From Microcaldota archaeon (GTDB lineage Archaea > Micrarchaeota > Micrarchaeia > Micrarchaeales > Micrarchaeaceae), in assembly GCA_021799635.1 (NCBI GenBank), contig JAJZAB010000001.1, positions 94,505-158,504 of the forward strand: 64,000 bases of DNA. The letters are read 5' to 3'. This document shows, in pieces, positions 25,663 through 33,089 of this stretch. The notes under the pieces were generated by a model. The model was not told the origin of the DNA and did not search any database. It was given only the letters and a program-made list of their open reading frames with translations. The translations under genes and the position numbers were made by a program. The first letter of the stretch is position 1. Every line of letters begins with the position of its first letter.

Positions 25663-26907
25663 TCAGCACTTGCTGAACACAGAGAGGGAAACGACCGTTA
25701 GCGCCGCTGCTAACAGGAATGTATATGGATAGCTGAAGCCTGCAGATATCACTCCGGAAACAAATGCACCTATGACTGAGGAAAGCCCTATTATTGCGGC
25801 CCACATGCCGAGGTAGTAGCCCTTGTGGCCGCCCCTTACGTTGTTGTAGACCATTACGCTTGATGATATATTCCAGTATGCGTAGGCTATGCCAGCCATG
25901 AAGTAGAGTATTATGTTAAGTTGCAGGAATACCCCGGTTAATACAAATATTGGCACTATGGCGATCAGGTAGGATGCGCTCCTGAGTGCAGTTGCGGTTT
26001 TGTAGTAGTTGCCTATGTCTATCCTCTTCGCAATGACCAGCACTACAGCGTATATTAAAAGCTGCGCCAGGCCGTTCAGCAGGTTTATTAGGAAGACATT
26101 GCCGTAGGCGATGCCAAAACTCCTTAGGTATGGTATATATGATGTATTGAACACAGCGCTGCCAAGGTTGAATAGGGATATTGCTATGAACAGCGTGTAT
26201 ATCCTCTTTACCCTTTTGATCCTTGCGGAGCGCTGTATCCTCTCTACAAGAGGCGTGCCTGTCATGAGGTGCGGGAGGAAGCTCAGGGAGTTTAACAGGG
26301 CAAACATCCTGCTTGCCATGCTAAGCCGCTCCTTTGATACTGCCTTTTTGGGTATGCTTTTCACAAAAATATATGAAAGCACCAAGGCCACGATGTTCAG
26401 GGCGAGCAGGAAATCCAGGTAGTAGTGAATGTAGTCATAAGATACAAAAATCCCTGCAGCAAATGCTATTATAGTACCAATAATTGAGATGATGCTGTAC
26501 CGGCTGAAATATTTCGGCAGGTTTGGGTTTTTCCTTGTGCCCATAACAAGTATGTTTAGTGATGGGGAGGCTGCAGTTGCGACTAGGGCATAAAGACCGT
26601 AGTCAAATTCGAGCAGCACTATGTGCGCCATCAGATATATTATTAGTATTACAGGGAGGGTGCCAAAGAGGGACAGGAGTATGAACATCCTCGCCCTGCC
26701 AATTTTATCGGTTAGCCTTCCCCAGATTATGGATGAAGGCACGCTGACAAGGTAGTATATGGAAAGGGCAATTCCTACATCGAATACTGTGCCTTTCAGC
26801 GATAGTATGTACAGTGGTATTATTACGGAAAGGCCGCTGCCTATGGCAGCGTATGGCATCACTGTATACATCCATTTTTGGTGAAGTCCTTTTCCCATCA
26901 GCTCCAC
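25663..26907 (-). CDS. Major facilitator superfamily transporter
   Basis: 414 residues with about twelve hydrophobic helices in two halves of six. The loop between helices 2 and 3 carries the MFS signature-like GRLTDKIGRARMF. A central basic loop (about 195-225) separates the halves. The substrate is not identifiable. The HAD-like gene ends 5 bases upstream on the same strand, so both are probably one operon. Confidence 0.83.
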   Translation of the reverse strand: MELMGKGLHQKWMYTVMPYAAIGSGLSVIIPLYILSLKGTVFDVGIALSIYYLVSVPSSIIWGRLTDKIGRARMFILLSLFGTLPVILIIYLMAHIVLLEFDYGLYALVATAASPSLNILVMGTRKNPNLPKYFSRYSIISIIGTIIAFAAGIFVSYDYIHYYLDFLLALNIVALVLSYIFVKSIPKKAVSKERLSMASRMFALLNSLSFLPHLMTGTPLVERIQRSARIKRVKRIYTLFIAISLFNLGSAVFNTSYIPYLRSFGIAYGNVFLINLLNGLAQLLIYAVVLVIAKRIDIGNYYKTATALRSASYLIAIVPIFVLTGVFLQLNIILYFMAGIAYAYWNISSSVMVYNNVRGGHKGYYLGMWAAIIGLSSVIGAFVSGVISAGFSYPYTFLLAAALTVVSLSVFSKC

Positions 26908-26912
26908 CTGTC

Positions 26913-27596
26913 CTATTCTGATAATTTCTTCATTATTTTGCCTTTCTCCTTAAGGCTGCTGACTACTATTTCTGCACCAGCTTTCTCAAGCTCCTCTTTT
27001 TTGTATTTTCCTGTCGCTACGCCTATGCCATTGAACCCGAGCTCTTTTGCAGCTGATAGTATGCCTGGATAGCTGGCAATTACATATACAGTCCTAGGGT
27101 CACTGATGCCATATTCGCGTACAGCCCTTTCAAAAGCCATTTTCAGTATCTCCTTTACGCTGGTTCCTGTGTTGCCATAGCTGCCGAACTTGAAATAATC
27201 TAGCATACCGGCCCTCTCCAGCCTGTTCTTTACAAGCTCTTCGACCTCTCCTGTCGCTATGCCGATCAGAAACCCTCTTTTCGACATTTCATCAAGAAGC
27301 TGCTTTGAGCCGTCCATTATTGATATTGCCTCCCTGCCGGCTACGTTGTAGTACGAGTACCCAAGTTCCTCAGCGCAGCCGTCTAATCTCTTTGCTATTT
27401 CCTCATCGTCAAGGCCTACCTTTTTCAGGATGTCTATAATCATCTCCTTTGAAGTCATTCCTTCATAATCCTCGAGCCTCACCTCTGGCTGCATGCCGTA
27501 CCTGCTCCTTATCGCTTCGGATACGTACTCAGATACATCCCGCTGGTCTGTAACCAAAACCTTGTTGACTTCAATCAAAACCAACTTTTCCTTCAT
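26913..27596 (-). CDS. HAD-superfamily-like protein with a degenerate catalytic motif
   Basis: 227 residues from ATG 27596, chosen because GAGGTGA lies at ribosome-binding distance. The longer track start at 27641 is unneeded. The fold follows phosphoglycolate-phosphatase-like HAD proteins: cap domain about 15-90, FLIGIATGEVEELVKNRLE as motif II (Thr retained), and a C-terminal Rossmann end (VYVIASYPGILSAAKELGFN). Motif I, normally DxDGT, reads LIEVNKVLVT, so the nucleophilic Asp and the second Asp are both replaced. Motif IV has lost its Asp pair as well. The protein is therefore probably not a phosphatase and may be a binding or regulatory HAD. Operon with the MFS transporter. Confidence 0.7.
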   Translation of the reverse strand: MKEKLVLIEVNKVLVTDQRDVSEYVSEAIRSRYGMQPEVRLEDYEGMTSKEMIIDILKKVGLDDEEIAKRLDGCAEELGYSYYNVAGREAISIMDGSKQLLDEMSKRGFLIGIATGEVEELVKNRLERAGMLDYFKFGSYGNTGTSVKEILKMAFERAVREYGISDPRTVYVIASYPGILSAAKELGFNGIGVATGKYKKEELEKAGAEIVVSSLKEKGKIMKKLSE

Positions 27597-27720
27597 TCGT
27601 TTCACCTCATTGATCCATTGATAAAACTGCACAATAATCATATTCCTTATATATGCATGTCTTTTTTGGGGTGACCATCTTCTTTACACCATCAATGTTT
27701 ATACGCACTGCTATCACGCG

Positions 27721-27765
27721 ATTCGCTTTCATCCCGCCCAGAAGTGAGTGGTTTTTTCCGCTCAC
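27721..27765 (-). mobile_element. Solo IS200/IS605 left-end remnant
   Basis: Read on the minus strand, GGGATGAAAGCGAAT (27735-27721) matches GGGATGAACGCGAAT at the left end of the IS at 41.6 kb with one mismatch. It is preceded by a GC-rich, imperfect hairpin in the same relative position. The segment GTGAGCGGAAAA (27765-27754) also resembles the GTGAGCGGGAAA at the left end of the 48.4 kb element. No transposase remains. The rest of the 27.65-27.9 kb spacer holds promoters for the flanking genes only. Confidence 0.4.
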
Positions 27766-27905
27766 CTTGTCAAAATGGACTCCAGAGCGGCCTTATTTAT
27801 TATAACTATCCATAGTTAAATATATCGCGTTGGTTTGCTCGCGCCGCGGCGTTGAAGAGTGCGATGGCTTTCGCTCCCGGATTATAGCTGCATTTGGTTG
27901 GTAAA

Positions 27906-28496
27906 ATGGAGTCACTGTACCTTGAAAATGAGGAGAGATTCGGGCGAATTTCTTCCTTCTTGTATTCAATTGTGGTTAGGATAAGGCCGATACAGGAATT
28001 GTACGATTTTATAGTCGAAGACCTTGAAGGCAGGGGATACAATTCGGTCCTGGACGTCGGCACCGGGACCGGCGCGGTTCCTATAATGCTGTCAAATGTT
28101 AGCAGCGCCCCAATATGCGCAATAGACCCTTCTGTTTATATGATAAACATAGCTAAGAGGAAGGCAGGCAAAGGAACCAAAATAAGATTCAGGATAGGCT
28201 CGAGCAGGCACGTCCCATTCAAAGAGAAGTTTGATGTTATAATATCGTCGTTTTCATTCCACCATTGGGCTGAGAAGGAGAAGTCGCTGATCTACCTGAA
28301 GGGTTTCCTTGCAAAGGGAGGGGAGATAAGGATATACGAGAACGAAGCCTCTGGAAGGCGGGGCCTCTTCAATCCTATAAGCAGCCACAGCATTGATGTT
28401 TCTGAGGTATACAGAATAGCCAAAAATTGCGGGCTTAGGGTGGCAGGGGTGAAGAGGCATGGAAGGTACGTAAGGATAAGCATCAAGCCAAAATAA
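27906..28496 (+). CDS. Class I SAM-dependent methyltransferase
   Basis: 196 residues from ATG 27906 (TTG 27894 adds four). Motif I is SVLDVGTGTGAVPIML near residue 46, acidic residue after strand 2 in CAIDPSVYM, and FDVIISSFSFHHW as motif IV/post-IV, typical of the UbiE/Methyltransf_11 group. The substrate is unknown. The C-terminus is basic (RHGRYVRISIKPK). Confidence 0.82.
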   Translation: MESLYLENEERFGRISSFLYSIVVRIRPIQELYDFIVEDLEGRGYNSVLDVGTGTGAVPIMLSNVSSAPICAIDPSVYMINIAKRKAGKGTKIRFRIGSSRHVPFKEKFDVIISSFSFHHWAEKEKSLIYLKGFLAKGGEIRIYENEASGRRGLFNPISSHSIDVSEVYRIAKNCGLRVAGVKRHGRYVRISIKPK

Positions 28497-28579
28497 AGAA
28501 GGTTTTCACATATCAGTTTATAGTGTTTATTGTATTCATCTATTTAGCAGCATTTTAATACGCTGTTCTGTGTGATGGT

Positions 28580-28930
28580 ATGATACCAAATGTTGACCCT
28601 AGGACAATGAAGGCAATGATGACAAAGATGGGCATAAAGTCGAGCGAGATTGACGCAAAGAGGGTTATTATAGAATGCAACGGCGCCGATATTGTGATAG
28701 ACAACCCACAGGTTACCAAGATAGAGATGCAGGGCATAACAACATTTCAGGTGGCTGGGGATGTGTCTGAGACATTGAAAAGTGAAGACATAAAGATAAG
28801 CGATGAGGATATAGAGCTTGTAAAGGAAAAGACCGGGATAAATGACGCTGATCTTGTAAGGAAGGCGCTGGAGGACGCCAACGGGGACATCGCACAGGCA
28901 ATAGTTGAGCTTGAGAATGACGATGAATGA
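28580..28930 (+). CDS. nac: Nascent polypeptide-associated complex protein (archaeal NAC)
   Basis: 116 residues. N-terminal MKAMMTKMGIKSSEIDAKRV and the NAC beta domain ending TTFQVAGDV. A C-terminal UBA domain (about 75-113: DIELVKEKTGINDADLVRKA) follows. It binds ribosomes and nascent chains as a homodimer in archaea. Length and domain order are standard. Confidence 0.95.
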   Translation: MIPNVDPRTMKAMMTKMGIKSSEIDAKRVIIECNGADIVIDNPQVTKIEMQGITTFQVAGDVSETLKSEDIKISDEDIELVKEKTGINDADLVRKALEDANGDIAQAIVELENDDE

Positions 28931-28956
28931 AGGTCTGAGCATGGCTGGACTAAACC

Positions 28957-29265
28957 CTAGTATATCTTGTAAGCATGCGCGTATGGCACGCCGTTGACTG
29001 TCTTTACGCGGCTTCCATCTATTACCTTGCTGCCTATGGCTGCGTCCACAGATTCCCGGCCTATTACATTGGCAGATACTATTTCGTTAGCTGAGACTAT
29101 GACGCTGAGTTCCTTGGATGGTATCAGGTCGCCCTTGTAAAAGTCCGAATAGTTCTTTATGTCTATTACTATCTCCTTATCCTCAAGGACCTTGTCTATC
29201 AGCGACTCATCACACAGGGCAACCATCTTCCCGTTGTCCGTCTTGTGTATTTTTATGTAAATCAA
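28957..29265 (-). CDS. DUF424 family small protein
   Basis: 102 residues. Opens MIYIKIHKTDNGKMVALCDE with FYKGDLI in the middle and SANVIGRESVDAAI, as in the archaeal DUF424 proteins, whose function is unknown. It lies 4 bases downstream of the GT2 gene on the same strand. Confidence 0.78.
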   Translation of the reverse strand: MIYIKIHKTDNGKMVALCDESLIDKVLEDKEIVIDIKNYSDFYKGDLIPSKELSVIVSANEIVSANVIGRESVDAAIGSKVIDGSRVKTVNGVPYAHAYKIY

Positions 29266-29269
29266 TCAA

Positions 29270-30832
29270 TTACCCATACTTGTAGAGCAGTATGGTAGCA
29301 AAAAAATAGAGTACGCCATATGTGGTCAGCCATATCCATCCAGCTATGTTGCTGTTCATGAGGGCCACGTATCCCAGGACAAATAGGGTTGCTGCGAGCG
29401 TTATCTCTGTTTTTGTGTTCCTTACTGCAAATATGAGGTTGTTTTTGTTCTTGTCCGTGCTCCTTATCCAGTGTATGGAAGGATCCTTCATAAAGATAGC
29501 TGCGATTGCTGCCTTGGTCCTGACCACCGCCAGGGCAAAGTTTAGCACAAATATCATAAATCCCTTCTTTACGGACTTGAAGTATATCTTCGTCAGTATG
29601 ACAGGCGCAAGGAATGAGAGCACGAAGGCTATGCCGCCAAATATCTCAAGGTCTGCGCTCAGATAGCTCGCCTGGAAGAATTCCTTTATGGTCATGTGAG
29701 CAAACGGTATGGTTGAGAAGGATATGAATACAGAAAGTATGGTGAACATTATCAGTATGACAGAGAGGTAGTTTAGGCCCAAGCCGTGGGTCCAGTAGTC
29801 CATCATGGACATCGATGATATCTTGCCTGTGTTCATAGACCTTTTAAAGAAGTACTTTATGAACTGCGTATCTCCGTAATTGTACCTCCACTGCTGCTTT
29901 ACAAGTGCGGTGTAGGTGCTTATCGGGGCACCCAGTGCATACACCTCTGGAACGTAAAGGCCCTTGAAGTTGTGGAGGTCTGACTCCAGGCTGAAGAAGG
30001 TATCCTCTATTACATATTCTGGGAAACCGCCTATCTTAACTAGCGCAGATTTTCTTATTATGCCGCACGAGCCTGCGAAAAGCGCTGTGTTGTTCAGCGC
30101 CCTGTGAGGCTGTATAAACTTGAAGAAGAACGCATCAAAAAGGTCGACTGCATCGGAAAAGAACGTTCCCTTGGCATACCTTTTCTCCGTCTGGAGATAC
30201 GACAGCGCGGGGTCTTCGAAATATGGCAGCAGCTCCTTTAGGAACCTCTTGTTGGTAAGATATTCATCAGAGTCGAAGATTGCTATGAATTCCTCCTTTG
30301 ATTTATTAAGCATGTTGTTAAGGGCTCCGGCCTTGTATCCAGCCCGGTCATCTCTATGTATATATGCTATGCCATTTTTCCTGCTGAACAGGCTGAGTTC
30401 CTTACTTATATTTTCCTTTGTGGAGTCGTCAAGGAGGTACAGCTTCATCTTATCCTTTGGATAATCCATTTCCATTAGCCTTTCCATATTCTTTTTTACA
30501 TTGGATGGATCCTCGTTGTATGTGGGCACCACCACGGCCACGGTTGGATACTTCCTGAGCGGTTTTAGGCTTTTCTTTATTCTTTCCAGGTAGCTGGTGT
30601 AGTAGTATGACCTGAAGTATGATACGGAGGCGTAAACGTTGAAGAACCCTGCAAAGAGCGACAATGAAAGGAATATTGACGCAAGTACAAACGTGTAGGT
30701 AGAGTTAGCTTCGATGAACATGTATGCCGAGAATACGAACCCTGCAATGGATAGGATAACAAATATGATTACTGTAATGAATCTTATAACAAGCCCGTCA
30801 GATATTGAAACAGTGCGCATCGTAACCATCAA
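29270..30832 (-). CDS. Membrane glycosyltransferase family 2 (cellulose-synthase-like)
   Basis: 520 residues. Two N-terminal helices (about 15-65), a cytosolic GT-A domain, and about four or five C-terminal helices. Catalytic motifs: VVVPTYNEDP near 107, LLDDST near 145, FDSDEYL (DxD-type) near 185, the acidic ED in YVIEDTFFS near 275, and QQWRYNYGD (Q-x-x-R-W-like, with Tyr for Trp) near 315. Processive or single-sugar transfer to an extracellular polysaccharide or glycolipid is likely. The product is unknown. Confidence 0.85.
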   Translation of the reverse strand: MMVTMRTVSISDGLVIRFITVIIFVILSIAGFVFSAYMFIEANSTYTFVLASIFLSLSLFAGFFNVYASVSYFRSYYYTSYLERIKKSLKPLRKYPTVAVVVPTYNEDPSNVKKNMERLMEMDYPKDKMKLYLLDDSTKENISKELSLFSRKNGIAYIHRDDRAGYKAGALNNMLNKSKEEFIAIFDSDEYLTNKRFLKELLPYFEDPALSYLQTEKRYAKGTFFSDAVDLFDAFFFKFIQPHRALNNTALFAGSCGIIRKSALVKIGGFPEYVIEDTFFSLESDLHNFKGLYVPEVYALGAPISTYTALVKQQWRYNYGDTQFIKYFFKRSMNTGKISSMSMMDYWTHGLGLNYLSVILIMFTILSVFISFSTIPFAHMTIKEFFQASYLSADLEIFGGIAFVLSFLAPVILTKIYFKSVKKGFMIFVLNFALAVVRTKAAIAAIFMKDPSIHWIRSTDKNKNNLIFAVRNTKTEITLAATLFVLGYVALMNSNIAGWIWLTTYGVLYFFATILLYKYG

Positions 30833-30939
30833 ATATGCTGTCTAACTACTATATATTAACAACATATTAAATTATAGCAATTCTTAAATAGGTATTGCTA
30901 GTATTCAGCCTTTGGTGGTAAAAAGGCTTGATTGTTTAT

Positions 30940-31038
30940 GCCGGGATGGCGGAACTAGGCAACGCGCCAGAACCTTTGTGGCGAAACTCGAGATCTGGTT
31001 TCCCTCGGGAAGTTTGGGTTCGAATCCCAATCCCGGCG
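30940..31038 (+). tRNA. tRNA-Ser (anticodon CGA) with a 15-base non-canonical intron
   Basis: Type II tRNA: acceptor GCCGGGA/TCCCGGC, D-stem GCG/CGC, anticodon stem CCAGA/TCTGG, long variable arm TTCCC-TC-GGGAA, T-arm TTGGG-TTCGAAT-CCCAA. The loop CTCGAGA gives anticodon CGA. Between CCAGA and the loop are 15 extra bases (30972-30986, ACCTTTGTGGCGAAA), at the 31/32 boundary instead of the canonical 37/38. Intron bases TGGCG can pair with exon CGCCA, forming a relaxed bulge-helix-loop. The splice site is ambiguous by one base. The tRNA ends 18 bases before the convergent truD. Confidence 0.88.
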
Positions 31039-31056
31039 CACCCTTACGAACGGAGC

Positions 31057-32307
31057 CTAGCCCTGGTTTTTCATGAACTCGTTGATAAATATTGTGGCGT
31101 ATGCCCCGGATTGCAGAGAGAACGAGAACAGCGCATCGGCCCCGGCTGCCTCGTATTTTAGGTCAACGTATGGAGAGAACATGACGCGGTACGATCCGCC
31201 GCTGCTCAGCTCTGGCAGCCCCTTTATCCTAAAGGACTCGTTGCTTATGCCCAGGCGCTCCATTATCCGCGCAGCCGCCTCGCCAGCTTGCCCGGATCTG
31301 TACCCTGGTAGGCTGCAGACCGGGAAGCAAGGCCACGCCTGGTCTGAGGGGTCGTATTTCTGCATCTTGGACATATCCGGAAAGCCCATGCCATCAACGC
31401 CGCAGAAAAGCTCGCCCTTCTCAGGCAGGACTGCGCGCGCTTCCACCCTATCTTCCAGCTCTGTGTTGAATATAAGGCTCTCCACCGAGTGCACGAACAT
31501 TAGGGAAAGCTGCCTTGGTAGCCTCCTGATAGCATTCGCGTAGTTTTCAGGGAACTTTGAAAGGTATTCAAGCATCGATCTCTCGTACTTCAGATATGTT
31601 GGGAAGTACGAATACGCCTTGTCAAAATCTCCCTCTTCTGCCAGTCTCTTCCTTGCAGCTATGGCTTGCTCGTTGGTCTCGTTCTCAGTGTTTGTCAGGA
31701 ACTCCGCTGCCGCAGCCTCGAAGTCGCCCCTGAGTATGGCCAGCCCTATCTTTACGTTGTTGCTCCTGAAGCCGAAGCGCTGGCTGCCGAAATAGTTTGG
31801 AAATACGCCGCCAAGCTCATTTATTGTGTCTTCGATTACGTTTCTGGCTGCGACCGCTTCCCTTACGTGCACCGTGAACCTGTTACCGCGCAGGTCACCA
31901 AGATGCACACCCTCTTTGCTTTTCCATGCCCCGTTTATTGATGTGTCCTTTATCGCGGCTCCCAAAACCTGCTGCGGGGCGGCGCCGAATATGCTGCACA
32001 GCTGCGTTGACACCGCGTTCCTGTCCTTGGTGCCTGCGAACCCGACAGACCTTATTCCACGGCCGCACTTCCTAGCTATCTCCTTCAGCGCCTGTATGGT
32101 GTTCCAGCCCTTCTTCTGCAATACAAAAAGCGTGAATTCCCCTTCTGTGCAGGTAGTGAAGCTAAGGTCTGGCCCGCCGTACCTTTTACCAGCTGAAACT
32201 ACCTTTCCAGCGGTGGTTATTTCCTCCACCACAAAGTCTTCAGGCCGGCTCTTTATGGCGCCTCCAATGCCTATAGACGAGGAAAGGGTCTTCATTTTAG
32301 CATCCAC
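31057..32307 (-). CDS. truD: tRNA pseudouridine synthase D
   Basis: 416 residues. TruD makes pseudouridine 13 in tRNA. N-terminal FVVEEI near residue 25, catalytic-Asp motif VGFAGTKDRNAVSTQ near 95, and PNYFGSQRFG near 165, followed by the TRUD insertion domain. Length is normal for archaeal members. The D-arm position it modifies exists in the tRNAs of this window. Confidence 0.95.
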   Translation of the reverse strand: MDAKMKTLSSSIGIGGAIKSRPEDFVVEEITTAGKVVSAGKRYGGPDLSFTTCTEGEFTLFVLQKKGWNTIQALKEIARKCGRGIRSVGFAGTKDRNAVSTQLCSIFGAAPQQVLGAAIKDTSINGAWKSKEGVHLGDLRGNRFTVHVREAVAARNVIEDTINELGGVFPNYFGSQRFGFRSNNVKIGLAILRGDFEAAAAEFLTNTENETNEQAIAARKRLAEEGDFDKAYSYFPTYLKYERSMLEYLSKFPENYANAIRRLPRQLSLMFVHSVESLIFNTELEDRVEARAVLPEKGELFCGVDGMGFPDMSKMQKYDPSDQAWPCFPVCSLPGYRSGQAGEAAARIMERLGISNESFRIKGLPELSSGGSYRVMFSPYVDLKYEAAGADALFSFSLQSGAYATIFINEFMKNQG

Positions 32308-32385
32308 AGCGGCTCGTGCGCATAGCCAAAGCGCATTAAACTAAAACTATTTAAATAAGTGTTATTATATATTATCGGTGTTTGT

Positions 32386-32799
32386 ATGACTGCATTTACA
32401 AGCGATATTTCAACAAGCGACTTTTGGCTTCTGCAGGACGCCGGATATGTGCCGGTTGCGCTGGTAGTTGGTAACTCTGTGTTCAGCATGGGCGTGATAG
32501 GCGGCGTTGCCACAGGACTGAAGGGGCTGGCCAAGGGCGAACTTACGCAGATAACAGAGCTTATGTACAACGCAAGGGAGATGGCTTTGGGAAGGATGCA
32601 GTCGGAGGCTGACAAGCTTGGGGCGGACGGCGTGATAGGGGTAAAGCTGAACGTTACATACATGCACAACAATGAGTGGATGGAAATAACAGCAATAGGC
32701 ACTGCGGTAAAGTATACTGGAGCGAGGGGCAAGGGCAAAAGCGGAGGGCCCACTGTGGTTATACCAGTAAGGAGCGATGAAGTGACTACAAACGTCTGA
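32386..32799 (+). CDS. YbjQ/UPF0145 family protein
   Basis: 137 residues from ATG 32386. The track start at 32359 would lie within the promoter. Middle reads YNAREMALGRMQSEADKLGA then DGVIGVKLNV, the typical YbjQ pattern (pentameric, function unclear, once proposed heavy-metal binding). TTTAAATA at 32350-32357 is about 30 bases before the ATG, so the gene is nearly leaderless. A CATGC/GCATG hairpin near 32855-32880 may act as a weak terminator before the 23S promoter. Confidence 0.82.
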   Translation: MTAFTSDISTSDFWLLQDAGYVPVALVVGNSVFSMGVIGGVATGLKGLAKGELTQITELMYNAREMALGRMQSEADKLGADGVIGVKLNVTYMHNNEWMEITAIGTAVKYTGARGKGKSGGPTVVIPVRSDEVTTNV

Positions 32800-32900
32800 G
32801 GTCGCTGGACTGCGGCGCGTTTGGCGGCTTGGTGCAGAAGATTTGGTAACGCTCGTGCATGCTGTTTTCATGCATGTTAAGAAAAGCAAAAAATCAAAAG

Positions 32901-32910
32901 CTATTTATAT
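32901..32910 (+). promoter_or_regulatory. Probable TATA box of the 23S rRNA gene
   Basis: CTATTTATAT in an A/T-rich block is the only strong TATA-like element between the YbjQ-like gene and 23S. It implies a transcription start near 32935 and a ~140-base 5' leader containing the processing stem. Confidence 0.5.
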
Positions 32911-33073
32911 CTTATTTTGCGTAAATATTGCTTGGTGCTATTATGACGGCAGAGCTCTTATAGGCTCATTTTGTATTTGAAAGCTTTTCCTGCTTGATGA
33001 AAATACTGTGATAGAGGCTGTAATCTGTGCCGTTTTAAGTATCATGATATCGTGTGTTTCACGATTGATTTGA

Positions 33074-33089
33074 GGAGAAGAAGTTTGCA
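33074..33089 (+). other. 5' arm of the 23S processing stem
   Basis: GGAGAAGAAGTTTGCA is the perfect reverse complement of TGCAAACTTCTTCTCC at 35925-35940. The two bring the ends of pre-23S together as a 16-bp helix, the substrate form cut by the archaeal splicing endonuclease at a bulge-helix-bulge. Confidence 0.8.

Noticed and set aside
27744-27765. Hairpin GTGAGTGG-T6-CCGCTCAC as a terminator
   Set aside because: The T-run is in the loop, not after the stem, and no gene ends just before it; better explained as part of an IS-end remnant.
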